Shown: positions 1 to 8,932 of the stretch, piece by piece
Numbering within the stretch: position 1 is the stretch's first letter
Layout of the letters: the number at the start of each line of letters is the position of its first letter
Made by a program: the position numbers and the translations under genes
Assembly: GCF_013466605.1 (NCBI RefSeq)
Contig: NZ_CP059162.1
Coordinates: forward strand, 3,968,001 to 4,032,000
Reading direction: 5' to 3'
DNA from: Pseudomonas chlororaphis subsp. aurantiaca
GTDB lineage: Bacteria > Pseudomonadota > Gammaproteobacteria > Pseudomonadales > Pseudomonadaceae
DNA length: 64,000 bases
The notes under the pieces: generated by a model
Told to the model about the DNA's origin: nothing
The model's database searches: none
What the model saw: the letters and a program-made list of their open reading frames with translations, nothing else

Positions 1-1
1 G

Positions 2-2767
2 CCCGTGCGGGCCACCTTGCGCCTGCAGTTTCATCGCGGCTTCACCCTCGACGACGCGGTGCCGCTGGTGCCCTATTTCGCCCGCCTGGGCATCAGCCAC
101 CTGTACGCGTCGCCGCTGCTGTGCGCCCGCGCCGGCTCGATGCACGGCTACGACGTGGTCGACCCGACCCGGGTCAACCCCGAGTTGGGTGGCGAGGCCG
201 CCCTGGAACGCCTGGTCCGCAGCCTGCGCCAACACGACATGGGCCTGTTGCTGGATATCGTCTCCAATCACATGGCGGTCGGCGGCGCGGACAATCCCTG
301 GTGGCAGGACCTGCTGCGCTGGGGGCGCCTGAGCCCCTACGGCGAGTTCTTCGATATCCAGTGGCACTCCCCCGACCCCTTGATGGAAGGCCAGTTGCTG
401 CTGCCGTTCCTCGGCAGCGACTACGGCGTAGCCCTGCAGGAAGGCACGCTGCGGCTGTGCTTCGATACCGAACGGGGCGAATTCCATGTCGAGCATTACC
501 AGCATCACTTCCCGATCTGCCCCAGCGATTATGGCGAGTTGCTGCGAGTTCGGGGCGAGCTCGACGCCGAGTCGGCCGAGCGCCTCAAGCCTCTGGCCGA
601 TGCCTTCAGCACCCTGCGCTACCAGCCCGACGCCCACACCCAGGCCGAGCCCTTGCAGCGGCAATTGCAGGACGCCGCCTGTGACCCACAGGTCCGCGCG
701 GCCATCGAGCAGCAACTGGCGCTGTATGACGCGCGCCAGCCGCAGGGCTTCGCTCGCCTGCACGCCCTGCTGGAGCAACAGAGTTATCGCCTGGCCAGCT
801 GGCGCACCGCGGCGGACGACATCAACTGGCGGCGCTTCTTCGACATCAACGAGTTGGGTGGGCTGCGGGTCGAGCGCCCGGCGGTGTTCGAGGCCACCCA
901 CGGGAAAATCTTCCAGTTGATCGCCGCCGGCCTGGTGGACGGGCTGCGCATCGACCATATCGACGGCCTGGCCGATCCCCGCGGCTACTGCCGCAAACTG
1001 CGGCGCCGGGTCGATGCGCTGCGCTCCGGCCAGCACCTGCCGATCTATGTGGAAAAGATCCTCGGCGCCGGCGAGACCCTGCGCCGCGACTGGTGCGTGG
1101 ACGGCAGCACCGGCTATGAATTCATGAACCAGCTGTCGCTGCTGCAACACGACCCGCAAGGCGCCGAGCCTTTGGCCGAACTCTGGAGCCGGCACAGCGA
1201 ACGCCCGGCGGCCTTTCTCGAAGAAGCCCGGCTGGCGCGCCAGCAGTTGCTCAACGGCTCGCTGGCCAGCGACTTCGAAAGCGTGGCCCAGGCCCTGCTG
1301 CAAGTGGCGCGCAACGACGTGATGAGCCGCGACCTGACCCTGGGCGCCATCCGCCGCGCCTTGCAGGAACTGATCGTGCACTTCCCGGTGTACCGCACCT
1401 ACATCGGCGCCTGCGGGCGCTCGGCGGCGGACGAGGTGTTTTTCCAGCAGGCCCTGCAAGGCGCCCGCGACACCCTGGGCGAAGCCGACTGGCCGGTGCT
1501 GGCCTACCTGCAACAGTGGCTCGGCGGCCGCGGCTGGCGCCAGCTGCCACCGGGACGCCAGCGCAAGGTGCTCAAGCATGCCTGCGTGCGCTTCCAGCAA
1601 CTGACCTCGCCGACCGCGGCCAAGGCGGTGGAAGACACCGCGCTCTATCGCTCGGCGGTGCTGCTGTCGCGCAACGACGTGGGTTTTTCCACCGAGCAGT
1701 TCTGCGCCCCGGTGGAAGATTTCCACGCGCTCTGCCGCGAGCGCCTGGCGACCTTCCCCGACAACCTGCTGGCCAGCGCCACCCACGACCACAAGCGCGG
1801 CGAAGATGCCCGCGCGCGCCTGGCGGTGCTCAGCGAACTCAGCCCCTGGTACGTCGCACAGGTCGAACACTGGCGCAGACTGGCCCAGGCCCTGCGCAAC
1901 GATCCCCAGGCGCCCGGCGCCGGTGACGAGCTGATTCTCTACCAGGCCCTGCTCGGCAGCTGGCCGCTGGAACTGCACAGCGACGACAGCCAGGGCCTGC
2001 AAGACTATGCCCGGCGCCTCTGGCAATGGCAGGAAAAAGCCCTGCGCGAAGCCAAGCTGCACAGCAGCTGGGCGGCGGCCAACGAGGCCTATGAAAGTGC
2101 CGTGCATGCGTTCATCGAGCGGCTGTTGCTCAGCCCCGAGGGCCTGCCGTTGCGCAGCGCCATCGGTGCGGCCGTCCAGCGCATAGCGCCCGCTGGCGCC
2201 CTCAACGGCCTGGCTCAATCCTTGCTGCGCATGACCGTGCCGGGCGTGCCGGACCTGTATCAGGGCAACGAGTTCTGGGACTTCAGCCTGGTGGACCCGG
2301 ACAACCGCCGCCCGGTGGACTTCGCCACCCGACAGCAGGCTCTGGACCCCTGCGGCGAAACCATGGAACTGTTGACCCAGTGGCGCGACGGGCGCATCAA
2401 GCAGGCCCTGATCGCCGCCACGCTGAAGCGCCGCGGCGAGTACCCGCAGCTGTTTCGCCGGGGCACTTACCAGCCGCTGCTGGCAGAGGGCCGACACGCC
2501 GACAAGGTGCTGGCCTTCATGCGCGAACACCAGGGCCAGCGCGCCGTAGTGATAGTGCCCAGGCTGGTCGCCGGGCTGCTGGAAAGCGGCGCGCAACCCC
2601 GGGTCGACGCGCCGGATTGGGGCGATACGCGAGTGCACCTGCCATTCGCCGCGCCAGGACAAAACCTGAAGGGACTTTTTTCCACGGGGACAGTCACACC
2701 CCACAAGGATCTGATGATCGGCAGCGCATTGCGGGATTTCCCGGTCAACCTCTTCATCCAAACTTGA
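2..2767 (+). CDS. treY: Maltooligosyl trehalose synthase, 5' end cut by window
   Basis: GH13-family enzyme that turns the reducing-end maltose unit of maltooligosaccharides into a trehalosyl unit in the cytoplasm; TreZ then releases trehalose. At least 920 residues are visible, near full length for the family. GH13 region I is seen as DIVSNHM (about residue 84, counted from the GTG at position 5). The nucleophile region is GLRIDHIDG (Asp near 317) and the acid/base region is VEKILGAGE (Glu near 350). The C-terminal part contains VPDLYQGNE, typical of TreY. The frame is open to the left window edge and family members usually carry a few residues before LRATLRLQF, so the true start probably lies just upstream. 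It heads a run of treY, a DUF2934 gene and glgX. treZ, malQ and glgA are expected to the left by analogy with other pseudomonads (inference). Confidence 0.95.
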   Translation, partial: PVRATLRLQFHRGFTLDDAVPLVPYFARLGISHLYASPLLCARAGSMHGYDVVDPTRVNPELGGEAALERLVRSLRQHDMGLLLDIVSNHMAVGGADNPWWQDLLRWGRLSPYGEFFDIQWHSPDPLMEGQLLLPFLGSDYGVALQEGTLRLCFDTERGEFHVEHYQHHFPICPSDYGELLRVRGELDAESAERLKPLADAFSTLRYQPDAHTQAEPLQRQLQDAACDPQVRAAIEQQLALYDARQPQGFARLHALLEQQSYRLASWRTAADDINWRRFFDINELGGLRVERPAVFEATHGKIFQLIAAGLVDGLRIDHIDGLADPRGYCRKLRRRVDALRSGQHLPIYVEKILGAGETLRRDWCVDGSTGYEFMNQLSLLQHDPQGAEPLAELWSRHSERPAAFLEEARLARQQLLNGSLASDFESVAQALLQVARNDVMSRDLTLGAIRRALQELIVHFPVYRTYIGACGRSAADEVFFQQALQGARDTLGEADWPVLAYLQQWLGGRGWRQLPPGRQRKVLKHACVRFQQLTSPTAAKAVEDTALYRSAVLLSRNDVGFSTEQFCAPVEDFHALCRERLATFPDNLLASATHDHKRGEDARARLAVLSELSPWYVAQVEHWRRLAQALRNDPQAPGAGDELILYQALLGSWPLELHSDDSQGLQDYARRLWQWQEKALREAKLHSSWAAANEAYESAVHAFIERLLLSPEGLPLRSAIGAAVQRIAPAGALNGLAQSLLRMTVPGVPDLYQGNEFWDFSLVDPDNRRPVDFATRQQALDPCGETMELLTQWRDGRIKQALIAATLKRRGEYPQLFRRGTYQPLLAEGRHADKVLAFMREHQGQRAVVIVPRLVAGLLESGAQPRVDAPDWGDTRVHLPFAAPGQNLKGLFSTGTVTPHKDLMIGSALRDFPVNLFIQT

Positions 2768-2788
2768 GTTCAGTTCAGGAGCATTGCG

Positions 2789-3127
2789 ATGAGTACCGAC
2801 GACAAACGCATTCGTGAGTTCGCCTATCAAATCTGGGAATCGGAAGGCCGGCCCGATGGCCAGGAGCACCGGCATTGGGAAATGGCCCGCAAGCTGGCCG
2901 AAGCCGAGGCCCTGGCCCCGAGCAAGCCGCCCAGGGCGACCCGCGCCGCCAGCGCCAAGCCTGGCAAGCCCGCGGCAAAACCCAAGGCCGTCGCCAAACC
3001 CGCGGCGGCGGCACCCGTGGTACCTCCCGGAGAAAAGGTGCCTCCTGGAGAAAAAGGATTGCCGCCCGGGGGCAAAAGCAGCGCGGCGAAAAAGCCACGA
3101 GCCCCGCGCAAGCCAGCGGCCAGCTGA
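2789..3127 (+). CDS. DUF2934 protein with lysine/alanine/proline-rich tail
   Basis: Small protein of 112 residues. The first 40 or so residues (IREFAYQIWESEGRPDG, then an HWEMARKLAEAE stretch) are the DUF2934 domain, a short predicted helical module of unknown function. The remainder is a low-complexity basic tail rich in Lys, Ala and Pro, resembling histone H1-like tails, with a short repeat VPPGEK / VPPGEK / LPPGGK near residues 73-91. The start has AGGAG eight bases upstream. It lies 21 bp after treY and about 110 bp before glgX, so it is probably co-transcribed with them. DUF2934 genes are common next to trehalose/glycogen genes in Pseudomonas (family knowledge). A nucleic-acid-binding role for the tail is only a guess. 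Confidence 0.85.
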   Translation: MSTDDKRIREFAYQIWESEGRPDGQEHRHWEMARKLAEAEALAPSKPPRATRAASAKPGKPAAKPKAVAKPAAAAPVVPPGEKVPPGEKGLPPGGKSSAAKKPRAPRKPAAS

Positions 3128-3240
3128 CGACCTTTCGCCAAGGCGCTCGCGCCACCCTCCACTGCCGACCTTGCCCATGTGCGTGGCGCGCCCGTGCGCC
3201 ACAGGGAGCCTGTTCGCCCATCTGATTTGCAGGAGCACCC

Positions 3241-5415
3241 ATGACCCCGTCCAAACCCAAAACAGCCGCCACGCCGAAAACCCCGCAAGCGACCGAGCCC
3301 TCGCGCATCCGCGAAGGCCTGCCCTTCCCGCTCGGCGCGACCTGGGACGGCCTGGGGGTCAACTTCGCGCTGTTCTCGGCCAATGCCACCAAGGTCGAGC
3401 TGTGCCTGTTCGATGCCACGGGCGAAGTCGAACTGGAACGCATCGAACTGCCGGAATACACCGACGAGATCTTCCACGGCTACCTGCCCGACGCCCATCC
3501 CGGGTTGATCTACGGCTACCGGGTGCATGGCCCCTACGACCCGGCCAACGGTCATCGCTTCAACCCCAATAAACTGTTGATCGACCCCTATGCCAAGCAA
3601 CTGGTGGGCGAGCTGAAATGGTCCGAGGCGCTGTTCGGCTATACCATCGGGCATCCCGACGCCGACCTCAGTTTCGACGAGCGCGACAGCGCGCCCTTCG
3701 TGCCGAAATGCAAAGTGATCGACCCGGCCCACACTTGGGGCCACGATCATCGGGTCAGCGTGCCCTGGGACAGAACGATCATTTATGAGACTCACGTGCG
3801 CGGCTTCACCATGCGTCATCCCTCGGTGCCGGAAGCGGTGCGCGGCACCTTCGCCGGGCTGATGGTCGACGATGTGCTGGAGCACATTCGCAAGCTCGGG
3901 GTGTCCTCGGTGGAGCTGCTGCCGATCCATGCCTTCGTCAACGACCAGCACCTGCTGCACAAGGGCATGACCAATTACTGGGGCTACAACAGCATCGCCT
4001 TCTTCGCGCCCGACCCGCGCTACCTGGCCAATGGCAAGATCGCCGAATTCAAGGAAATGGTCGCGCATCTGCACGAAGCCGGGCTCGAACTGATACTCGA
4101 CGTGGTCTACAACCACACCGCCGAAGGCAACGAGCAAGGCCCGACCCTGTCCATGCGCGGCATCGACAATGCCTCCTACTACCGCCTGATGCCCGACGAC
4201 AAACGCTTCTATATCAATGACTCCGGGACCGGCAACACCCTCGACCTGAGCCACCCCTGCGTGCTGCAGATGGTCACCGACTCGCTACGCTACTGGGCCA
4301 CGGAAATGCATGTGGACGGTTTCCGCTTCGACCTGGCGACCATTCTCGGGCGTTATCACGATGGCTTCGACGAACGCCACAGCTTCCTCGTGGCCTGCCG
4401 CCAGGACCCGGTGCTGCGCCAGGTGAAGCTGATCGCCGAGCCGTGGGACATCGGCCCCGGCGGTTATCAGGTGGGCGGGTTCCCGCCGGGCTGGGTGGAG
4501 TGGAACGACAAGTTCCGCGACACTGTGCGCGCCTTCTGGAAAGGCGACGACGGCCAGCTCGCCGACTTCGCCGCGCGCATGACCGCCTCCGGCGAGATGT
4601 TCAACCAGCGCGGCCGGCGGCCTTATACCTCTGTCAATTTCGTGACCGCCCACGACGGCTTCACCCTGCACGACCTGGTGTCGTACAACGACAAGCACAA
4701 CGAAGCCAACGACGAGGACAACCAGGACGGCAGCAACAACAACCTGTCGTGGAACCACGGCGTCGAAGGCCCCACCGACGACCCGCAGATCAATGCGCTG
4801 CGCCTGCGCCAGATGCGCAATTTCTTCGCCACCCTGCTGCTGGCCCAGGGCACGCCGATGCTCGTCGCCGGCGACGAGTTCGCCCGCACCCAGCACGGCA
4901 ACAACAACGCCTATTGCCAGGACAGCGAAATCGGCTGGGTCAACTGGGACCTGGACGAGGACGGCAAGTCGCTGCTGAAGTTCGTCAAGCGCCTTATCAA
5001 GTTGCGCATGACCTATCCGATCCTGCGTCGCGGACGCTTCCTGGTGGGCAACTACAACGAGGACATCGGGGTCAAGGACGTCACCTGGCTCGCCCCGGAC
5101 GCCAGCGAGATGACCATCGAACAATGGCAGGACAGCCACGGTCGCTGCCTGGGCATGCTGCTCGACGGCCGCGCCCAGGAAACCGGAATACGCCGCCCCG
5201 GTGCCGACGCGACCCTGCTGCTGGTGGTCAACGCCCATCACGACATCGTCAACTTCTGCCTGCTGGAAGTGCCCGACGGCGGCTTCTGGACCTGCATGAT
5301 CGACACCAACCAGCCCTCGGTGAAAGGCCAGGAGCGCTTCGAGTTCGGCCACCAGTACTCGGTGACCGGGCGCTCGCTGCTGCTGTTCGAACTGCAGCAC
5401 GAGGATGACGATTGA
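3241..5415 (+). CDS. glgX: Glycogen debranching enzyme GlgX (isoamylase type)
   Basis: Isoamylase-type GH13 enzyme that hydrolyses alpha-1,6 branch points of phosphorylase-trimmed glycogen and releases maltooligosaccharides, which TreY can use. It has 724 residues, normal for GlgX. After a short Lys/Pro/Thr-rich leader comes a CBM48-like N-domain (LPFPLGATWDGLGVNFALF). The catalytic barrel shows DVVYNHTAEG, GFRFDLA (nucleophile near 364), IAEPWDIGPGGY (acid/base Glu near 400) and TAHDGFTLHDLVSY (region IV, near 470). The NDKHNEANDEDN segment is typical of GlgX. The start is supported by GCAGGAGCACCC just upstream. It is the last gene of the treY run. Confidence 0.97.
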   Translation: MTPSKPKTAATPKTPQATEPSRIREGLPFPLGATWDGLGVNFALFSANATKVELCLFDATGEVELERIELPEYTDEIFHGYLPDAHPGLIYGYRVHGPYDPANGHRFNPNKLLIDPYAKQLVGELKWSEALFGYTIGHPDADLSFDERDSAPFVPKCKVIDPAHTWGHDHRVSVPWDRTIIYETHVRGFTMRHPSVPEAVRGTFAGLMVDDVLEHIRKLGVSSVELLPIHAFVNDQHLLHKGMTNYWGYNSIAFFAPDPRYLANGKIAEFKEMVAHLHEAGLELILDVVYNHTAEGNEQGPTLSMRGIDNASYYRLMPDDKRFYINDSGTGNTLDLSHPCVLQMVTDSLRYWATEMHVDGFRFDLATILGRYHDGFDERHSFLVACRQDPVLRQVKLIAEPWDIGPGGYQVGGFPPGWVEWNDKFRDTVRAFWKGDDGQLADFAARMTASGEMFNQRGRRPYTSVNFVTAHDGFTLHDLVSYNDKHNEANDEDNQDGSNNNLSWNHGVEGPTDDPQINALRLRQMRNFFATLLLAQGTPMLVAGDEFARTQHGNNNAYCQDSEIGWVNWDLDEDGKSLLKFVKRLIKLRMTYPILRRGRFLVGNYNEDIGVKDVTWLAPDASEMTIEQWQDSHGRCLGMLLDGRAQETGIRRPGADATLLLVVNAHHDIVNFCLLEVPDGGFWTCMIDTNQPSVKGQERFEFGHQYSVTGRSLLLFELQHEDDD

Positions 5416-5537
5416 GCAGTTGGTTGGCCATTTGCCGGGATGGGATGGTGGGCAGTGGCCAGATCAGACAAATGTACGATGGTGCCAAGCGTCTATTCCC
5501 CGCTATCTTGAACACCTGAGCGTCGCCATCAGAAAAA

Positions 5538-5570
5538 AGCCGCTGGCCCCTGCGACGTCGGCCAACGGCT
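5538..5570. other. Imperfect hairpin downstream of glgX
   Basis: AGCCGCTGGCC and GGCCAACGGCT form an 11-bp stem with one G.T-type mismatch around an 11-base loop. An A-run (AAAAAA) lies immediately to its left, so on the minus strand it would read as a hairpin followed by U residues. No minus-strand gene ends here, so its role is uncertain. It may still help to separate glgX from the next gene. Confidence 0.3.
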
Positions 5571-5621
5571 GTGTATGATTGAACGCTCTTGCAGGACGGC
5601 AATCCAAGGTATGGAGCGCCG

Positions 5622-5644
5622 GCACCCGGACCGACACCGGGTGC
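5622..5644 (+). other. Hairpin in the leader of the PIG-L gene
   Basis: A perfect 8-bp inverted repeat, GCACCCGG / ACCGACA loop / CCGGGTGC, lies about 60 bases upstream of the start at 5707. It is not followed by a T-run. It could be a leader structure or chance in this GC-rich DNA. Confidence 0.3.
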
Positions 5645-5706
5645 GAACCCAAGCGGCCCGGTTCATCACCGTGCGCCGACTGCCCCGGAACAAGGATGTG
5701 ACACCC

Positions 5707-6462
5707 ATGAGATCCATACCCCTGAGCGACAACTGGCCGGAGCAGGTCTGGAACGGCGCCCGCCAACTGCTCGACGTCCCCCCCATCAACCTTGCCAGCC
5801 TGGTGCCGCCCGGATTTCGCGCGGTGGTCATCGCCCCGCACCCCGGCGATGAAGTCCTGACCTGCGGCGGCCTGCTGCAGGTACTGGCCCACCACGGCCA
5901 TCCATTGCAACTGATTTCCGTCACCGACGGCAGCGCCAGCCACCCCGGCTCCGACCTGTGGTCCGAGCGGCGCCTGAGCGTGTTCCGTCCCCAGGAAAGT
6001 GTCGAGGCCCTGCGCCGCCTGGGCTTGCCCCTGCACAGCCTGCTGTGGATTCGCGGCGGTTTCGTCGACAGTGGGCTGCAGGAGCGCGAGCATCAGTTGA
6101 GCCAGTTCATCGGCCGCTACCTGCGTCCCGATGACGTGGTGTTCAGCACCTGGCGCGAAGACGGCAACGATGACCACGACGCTGTCGGCCGGGCCAGCGC
6201 CAAGGCTGCGGCCCAGGCCGGCGTGGCGTTCCACGAAGTGCCGGTGTGGGCCTGGCACTGGCCGGCGCGCGATGAGCACCTGCTGCCCTGGCACCGCGCC
6301 CGCAAGCTGCGCCTCGACACCTGGACCGTGGCCCGCAAGCGCCATGCGGCGCATGCCTATGCCAGCCAGTTGCAGGGCGATCCGGGCATCGGCCTGGCCC
6401 CGACGCTGACGCCGGTGGTGCTGGAGCGGCTGCGCCAGTCCTACGAAATCATTTTCATGTAG
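5707..6462 (+). CDS. PIG-L (LmbE-like) family deacetylase-like protein
   Basis: 251-residue protein of the PIG-L/LmbE family, zinc hydrolases that typically remove N-acetyl groups from sugars or related small molecules. The metal-binding motif is VVIAPHPGDEVLTCGG. The usual motif is HPDDE, so the first Asp, which acts as general base in MshB, is Gly here, while the His and second Asp ligands remain. A later segment, EDGNDDHDAVGRAS, supplies the third-ligand region. I chose the ATG at 5707 because AAGGA stands nine bases upstream; a longer in-frame reading from 5575 has no support. The substrate is unknown. It sits between glgX and an EEP-family gene, and the pair may be functionally linked. 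Confidence 0.85.
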   Translation: MRSIPLSDNWPEQVWNGARQLLDVPPINLASLVPPGFRAVVIAPHPGDEVLTCGGLLQVLAHHGHPLQLISVTDGSASHPGSDLWSERRLSVFRPQESVEALRRLGLPLHSLLWIRGGFVDSGLQEREHQLSQFIGRYLRPDDVVFSTWREDGNDDHDAVGRASAKAAAQAGVAFHEVPVWAWHWPARDEHLLPWHRARKLRLDTWTVARKRHAAHAYASQLQGDPGIGLAPTLTPVVLERLRQSYEIIFM

Positions 6463-6554
6463 GGCTGCCCCGAGGCAAGCAGACCGGGGAAAACCTGAAC
6501 TGACCGGCAAAGTGTCAGTCGCATGAGTAACCGCCCTGATTACGAGGAGTGAGC

Positions 6555-7355
6555 GTGAGCACCGATTCAACCAGGCGCCCGGTCATGTCGGCAGCGCCAG
6601 ACGCCCCCCCGGCGATCCATCGCCTGCGCATCCTGACCGTCAATACCCACAAGGGCTTCACCGCCCTGAACCGCCGTTTCATTCTCCCGGAGCTGCGTGA
6701 CGCAGTCCGCAGCACCCAGGCCGACCTGGTGTTTCTCCAGGAAGTATTGGGCGAGCATGATCGCCACGCCAACCGCTACAGCAACTGGCCCCAGCAGTCG
6801 CAATACGAGTTTCTCGCCGACAGCATGTGGAGCGATTTCGCCTACGGGCGCAACGCGGTCTATCCCGACGGCCATCACGGCAACGCCCTGTTGTCGAAAT
6901 ACCCGATCTGCCAGAACCGCAACCTCGATGTCTCGATCACCGGTCCCGAGCGCCGCGGGCTGTTGCATTGCGTGCTGGATGTACCGGGGCATGCCGAAGT
7001 GCACGCGATCTGCGTGCACCTGAGCCTGCTGGAAAGTCATCGCCAGTTGCAGTTGGCGCTGTTGTGCCAGTTGCTCGAGTCGCTGCCGGACGATGCGCCG
7101 GTGATCATCGCCGGCGACTTCAACGACTGGCAGTTGCATGGCAACGCCACCCTCGCCCGTCGCGACGACCTGCACGAAGCCTTCGAACGCCACCATGGCA
7201 GCCCGGCCAAGACCTACCCGGCACGCTGGCCGCTGCTGCGCCTGGACCGCATCTACCTGCGCAATGCCAGCAGCCACGCGCCGAAGATCCTTGGGCACAA
7301 GCCCTGGACTCATCTGTCGGACCACCTGCCGCTGGCGGTAGAAGTGCACCTCTGA
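6555..7355 (+). CDS. Endonuclease/exonuclease/phosphatase (EEP) family protein, YbhP-like
   Basis: 266-residue member of the EEP superfamily, metal-dependent phosphodiesterases. Family motifs are clear: [10 protein letters not shown] near the N-terminus, VFLQEVLG (metal-binding Glu), IIAGDFNDW (Asp/Asn active-site pair) and the C-terminal [10 protein letters not shown] (catalytic Asp-His). There is no signal peptide. It resembles E. coli YbhP, whose gene precedes a cardiolipin synthase gene; no such synthase follows here. The GTG at 6555 is preferred because GAGGAG lies six bases upstream, whereas the in-frame GTG at 6549 overlaps that site. The substrate is unknown. Confidence 0.88.
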   Translation: MSTDSTRRPVMSAAPDAPPAIHRLRILTVNTHKGFTALNRRFILPELRDAVRSTQADLVFLQEVLGEHDRHANRYSNWPQQSQYEFLADSMWSDFAYGRNAVYPDGHHGNALLSKYPICQNRNLDVSITGPERRGLLHCVLDVPGHAEVHAICVHLSLLESHRQLQLALLCQLLESLPDDAPVIIAGDFNDWQLHGNATLARRDDLHEAFERHHGSPAKTYPARWPLLRLDRIYLRNASSHAPKILGHKPWTHLSDHLPLAVEVHL

Positions 7356-7689
7356 ATATCCGGCCAAAGAGTCGTTGGCTACCGAAAATCGCTTTTCCTC
7401 GCCTTTCTTGACGTTTTTCCGCACAAACAAGAACTTAGAGAAGCGCTTTTTTTCAGTCGGTTACAACACCCGAATCTCCTACGCCACTGGTCGGTCATTT
7501 TCTTGACGGCTGCCCTGTCGTCTCCTTAGCTACAGCTTACTACCCCCGGAAATACAACCAGGGGCAAGCCTCGGATACCTGCTCTAGAGCGGGTCGCCGG
7601 GCCTTGCCTCAACGAACTCGGTCGCCCCTCATTCGGGGTAGGAGAGACGCCACGGCGAGACACGGCATGCGATTGCAAGGTAGCCCTCC
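7356..7689. other. 334-bp intergenic region upstream of autotransporter-barrel gene
   Basis: No gene seen. A weak sigma70-like candidate is TTGACG at 7503-7508, a 17-base spacer and TTAGCT at 7526-7531. The region presumably carries the promoter of the 7690 gene and the end of the upstream transcript, but I see no convincing terminator or operator. Confidence 0.4.
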
Positions 7690-8748
7690 ATGAAAACTTC
7701 ACTCACCCCACAAGAGATCAAGATCATTCTGTGCACAGTTTCCGCTTCGGTATTGCTGTGCTCTTCCATGGAGGTACAAGCGTCCCCTGCCGAGGACGAG
7801 GCGCAACTCTGGTATCGCCAGGACCTGCTCCTGAACCGTCTGTTGACACCCGCGCCATCCGCAACGCCCATGCCACCAGCCAGCCAGCCCCCGGGCAACG
7901 GCCTGGGCATCGTGCAAGGCAGCCCGCAGGTCTGGGACCCGCTGTACGGGCCCGCGGCGCGGCAGACTGAAGTCGGTTATCTCGGTTCGCGTTTTGCCAG
8001 CAGCATCAACGGCACGCCCGGCGGCTCGGTGCTCTACACCCTGGAAAGCAGCAGCGGGCATACCCAGCGCATCGGCCTGCTGGGCGGCCAGAGCCAGTTC
8101 CAGGCCAACGGCCAGGGAATGCCCGGCGGTTTCAGCGACCCGCGTAATGACAGTTTCAGTGTCCAGGGTCAAAGTCTTGGCGCGTTCTGGAGCCTGACCG
8201 GCCCGCAGGGCTGGCACGTCGACCTGTCGGCCAGCGGCGCCCGGGTCAGCGGCTTCAGTCGCACCGAGCAAGGCCAGCGGCAAGCCGCCGAAGGCAGCGC
8301 GGTGACTCTGTCGGTGCAAGGCGGGATTCCTATCGGCATCAGCGACAACTGGGTGGTCGAACCCCAGGCGCAATTGATCAACCAGCGCGTCAGCCTGGAC
8401 AACCCGAATGCCGACAGCAGCACCAGCTCCGCCGGCAACCTGAACTCCTGGAGCGGTCGCGTCGGGGCCCACTTGCAAGGGCGTTATGACGTCGCCGGGC
8501 ACTCGGTGGAACCCTATGTACGCACCAGCTTGTGGCACACGGTGTACAGCGGCGACGTGCTGACCCTGGACAAGGTCGACAAGATCAGCAGCAGCCACAA
8601 GTCCTCCACCGTCGAGGTCGGCCTGGGCCTGGTGGCCAGGCTTACTCCCGTCGTCAGCCTGTACGTGAGCGCCGACTACAGCAGCGATGTGGACGACAAC
8701 GACCTCAACGGGCTGATTGGCAGCCTGGGTGTGCGGATGCGCTGGTAA
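7690..8748 (+). CDS. Autotransporter beta-barrel domain protein with almost no passenger
   Basis: 352 residues. An N-terminal signal sequence (hydrophobic IILCTVSASVLLCSS, probable cleavage after VQA near residue 32) directs export. A proline-rich linker of about 60 residues follows. From about residue 95 (QTEVGYLGSRF) to the end (SLGVRMRW) the sequence matches a type V autotransporter barrel: alternating amphipathic strands, internal GRVGAHLQGRYD and SVEPYVRTSLWH, and a final aromatic residue for Bam recognition. A normal autotransporter carries a large passenger, and here almost none is present. It could be a stand-alone outer-membrane barrel or a remnant. AAGGTAG precedes the ATG. It is followed by an REP pair and convergent glgB. 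Confidence 0.85.
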   Translation: MKTSLTPQEIKIILCTVSASVLLCSSMEVQASPAEDEAQLWYRQDLLLNRLLTPAPSATPMPPASQPPGNGLGIVQGSPQVWDPLYGPAARQTEVGYLGSRFASSINGTPGGSVLYTLESSSGHTQRIGLLGGQSQFQANGQGMPGGFSDPRNDSFSVQGQSLGAFWSLTGPQGWHVDLSASGARVSGFSRTEQGQRQAAEGSAVTLSVQGGIPIGISDNWVVEPQAQLINQRVSLDNPNADSSTSSAGNLNSWSGRVGAHLQGRYDVAGHSVEPYVRTSLWHTVYSGDVLTLDKVDKISSSHKSSTVEVGLGLVARLTPVVSLYVSADYSSDVDDNDLNGLIGSLGVRMRW

Positions 8749-8756
8749 AAACCTGC

Positions 8757-8876
8757 ATAGCCGCTGCCGCAGGCTGCGATCGGCGGCGCAGTCGAGGCAA
8801 AGGAGCCATCGGCAATACGCGTCGTCCGGGTTGCGGGCTCTGCGAGCCCGATCGCAGCCTGCGGCAGCGGCTACAG
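8757..8876. repeat. REP inverted pair (TAGCCGCTGCCG type)
   Basis: TAGCCGCTGCCGCAGGCTG at 8758-8776 and its reverse complement near 8856-8874 flank about 80 bp of spacer, forming a long inverted pair. It lies between convergent genes and may limit transcript read-through or stabilise 3' ends, as REPs often do. Confidence 0.85.
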
Positions 8877-8932
8877 GGATTGGTTTTTCAGGGACACCCC
8901 TTGCTGGCTTGCGTTCCTCCGCCCGGCGGTGA

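Noticed and set aside
5575..5706. N-terminal extension of the PIG-L gene
   Set aside because: The added 44 residues are Arg-rich and without family similarity; the ATG at 5707 has a good ribosome site.
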